NCBI GenBank assembly: GCA_002696685.1
Contig: NZSI01000049.1
Location: 1,977-7,200 of the forward strand
Reading direction: 5' to 3'
Origin: Chloroflexota bacterium
Lineage (GTDB): Bacteria; Chloroflexota; Dehalococcoidia; SAR202; UBA826
Length of the DNA: 5,224 nt
Shown here: one piece after another, positions 4,261 to 5,224 of the stretch
How positions within the stretch are numbered: the stretch's first letter is position 1
Layout of the letters: the number at the start of each line of letters is the position of its first letter
Translations under genes and position numbers: made by a program
Notes under the pieces: model-generated
What the model was told of the DNA's origin: nothing
Databases searched by the model: none
What the model saw: the letters and a program-made list of their open reading frames with translations, nothing else

Positions 4261-5184
4261 CTAGCTAAATTGAGGAATTACTTCCTCTACAAATAGTTTC
4301 ATATCATCCAGTTCCTGAAATTTAGGGAAAGTAGTCACTACCATATCGAATCCCATTTCTGCTAATTCGTGCAGTTGGTCACAGACCGCCGCTGGGTCAC
4401 CGGCAATCACTTGACCAGTGTCATTTTTGCCCTCAGCCATACTTATTGCCTTCCTATGATTCTTATCTATGAAAAATCTAGGTGCCAGAGTCTTTCGTAT
4501 GCTGTTGTAGTCTCTTCCAACCGCTTCACAGTGTTGTTTGAGTATTTCCAGCTTTCGCGACAGGTCTGGGATAGGTCTCATTACATCATTCCACCAATCG
4601 GCGTATTGGGCTACCACTCTTAATGTTTTTCTCTCTCCACCTCCTCCCAACATTAAAACGGGCTGTGGATCTGGCCTGGGCTCACAATAAACATTATCAA
4701 TCTGATAGTACTTTCCTCTGAAGTTAGCGGGGCTGTCTACCCACATTTTTTTTATGATCTGCACTCCTTCTTCTAACATATCTACTCTTACACCGGCAGA
4801 AGGGTAGTCAAATCCATATGACCTATATTCATCTTCATACCAGCCTGCACCATACCCAAGTATTAAGCGCCCCATGCTCATTTCTTGCAGGCTAGCCGAC
4901 ATCTTAGCCAAAAGAGACGGACTTCGGAAAGAATTACACATTACTACCGTGCCCAACATAGGTCCTGGGTATCTGGCTGCCATCCAGGTAAGCATCGTCC
5001 AGCACTCCACTCTAAATTCTGACGCGTAATTTAGGTGGTCAGAAGACCAAATAGAGCTGAAACTTTGAGAGGCGACATCAAGAGCCCTGTGGAGATCGTA
5101 TAAATAATTCCTCGGTGTGATAGCTTCATAACCACGTTCTCCACAGGGTGGATTGTACCCAAAATCTATTAAATGTTTTGTCAT
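4261..5184 (-). CDS. LLM class flavin-dependent oxidoreductase
   Basis: A 307-residue cytosolic enzyme of the bacterial-luciferase-like (LLM) family, which uses FMN or F420 for oxidations or monooxygenations. Landmarks in order: IWSSDHL (45-51), the core strand and helix GTVVMCNSFRSPSLLAKM (78-95), GRLILGYGAGWYEDEYRSYG (105-124) characteristic of the F420-dependent subgroup, RVDMLEEGVQIIKKMW (133-148), FRGKYYQI (155-162), PQPVLMLGGGGERKTLRV (173-190) which forms the flavin-phosphate pocket, and AQYADWWN. Length is normal for the family and it appears intact. The start has GGAGG six bases upstream. The class of cofactor (F420 versus FMN) and the substrate cannot be decided from sequence alone. 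It is the first gene of a likely two-gene unit with the SDR, suggesting successive redox steps on one compound. Codon usage matches the SDR and differs from the aldo/keto reductase. Confidence 0.96.
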   Translation of the reverse strand: MTKHLIDFGYNPPCGERGYEAITPRNYLYDLHRALDVASQSFSSIWSSDHLNYASEFRVECWTMLTWMAARYPGPMLGTVVMCNSFRSPSLLAKMSASLQEMSMGRLILGYGAGWYEDEYRSYGFDYPSAGVRVDMLEEGVQIIKKMWVDSPANFRGKYYQIDNVYCEPRPDPQPVLMLGGGGERKTLRVVAQYADWWNDVMRPIPDLSRKLEILKQHCEAVGRDYNSIRKTLAPRFFIDKNHRKAISMAEGKNDTGQVIAGDPAAVCDQLHELAEMGFDMVVTTFPKFQELDDMKLFVEEVIPQFS

Positions 5185-5190
5185 ATGATT

Positions 5191-5195
5191 CCTCC
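5191..5195 (-). promoter_or_regulatory. Shine-Dalgarno of the LLM oxidoreductase
   Basis: GGAGG on the minus strand, six bases before ATG 5184-5182; a near-perfect site that fixes the start. Confidence 0.85.
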
Positions 5196-5209
5196 GTTCT
5201 ACATCTTTG

Positions 5210-5215
5210 TCTATA
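5210..5215 (-). promoter_or_regulatory. Possible -10 element of the LLM-SDR operon
   Basis: TATAGA on the minus strand (5215-5210) lies 14 bases upstream of the Shine-Dalgarno, a plausible -10. The matching -35 would fall beyond the right edge of the window, so this cannot be confirmed. Confidence 0.3.
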
Positions 5216-5224
5216 ATTCGCCGC

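Noticed and set aside
1..5224. CRISPR array, rRNA, riboswitch or IS element with terminal repeats
   Set aside because: No regularly spaced repeats of CRISPR size, no rRNA-like segment, no transposase and no paired terminal inverted repeats were seen.

Overview
The window reads as a piece of a bacterial genome, or a metagenomic contig, with two compositional halves joined at a tRNA remnant. The left half (about 1-1536) has GC-rich, GC3-biased coding DNA: 21 of 26 third positions are G or C in a counted stretch of the aldo/keto reductase. The right half (about 1960-5224) has AT-leaning genes: 10 of 26 in the first codons of the SDR gene. The mix of an F420/FMN-type LLM oxidoreductase, a uronate-dehydrogenase-like SDR and an aldo/keto reductase would suit a Chloroflexota (SAR202/Dehalococcoidia-like) or similar oligotroph. 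That placement is inference from gene content only.

Layout: (a) 3-155 (+), the last codons of a gene entering from the left, with an in-frame TGA at 36-38. (b) 156-534, a leader region with no convincing gene. (c) 547-1536 (+), an aldo/keto reductase with the full catalytic tetrad; a TTG start with a strong Shine-Dalgarno fits better than the upstream ATG. (d) 1537-1808, a decayed-looking junction with a 40-codon reading frame (1590-1712) that has a good RBS but TGA as its third codon. (e) 1808-1874 (+), the 3' half of a selenocysteine tRNA gene: anticodon loop with TCA, long variable arm, T arm, 8-nt acceptor 3' strand and GCCA end. No matching 5' half lies upstream. This is the classic form of an integration (att) scar. 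(f) On the minus strand, a 295-aa protein with a helix-turn-helix-like N-terminus (2054-2941) and a 34-codon Cro/C1-type HTH reading frame (1960-2064) that overlaps its end by 11 nt. The latter is too short for ordinary ORF calling. The pair has its own promoter overlapping an inverted repeat. (g) 2998-3450, a gene-poor stretch with palindromes and two stem-loops. (h) On the minus strand, an LLM-class flavin-dependent oxidoreductase (4261-5184) followed 48 nt later by an NAD-dependent epimerase/dehydratase-type SDR (3451-4212), probably one operon.

How they may work together: the LLM enzyme and the SDR look like a two-gene oxidative catabolic unit (flavin-dependent oxidation plus NAD(P)-dependent alcohol/sugar oxidation). 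The aldo/keto reductase is a separate redox enzyme on the other side of the junction. The HTH pair beside the tRNA-Sec fragment looks like the edge of an integrated element. The most noteworthy signals are the truncated tRNA-Sec att scar, the uncalled mini-HTH gene with a stop codon followed by an open frame that runs antisense through the tRNA remnant, and two in-frame TGA codons in the left half. Because selenocysteine machinery is implied by the tRNA, those TGA codons deserve a check as possible Sec codons, although decay is the simpler reading.
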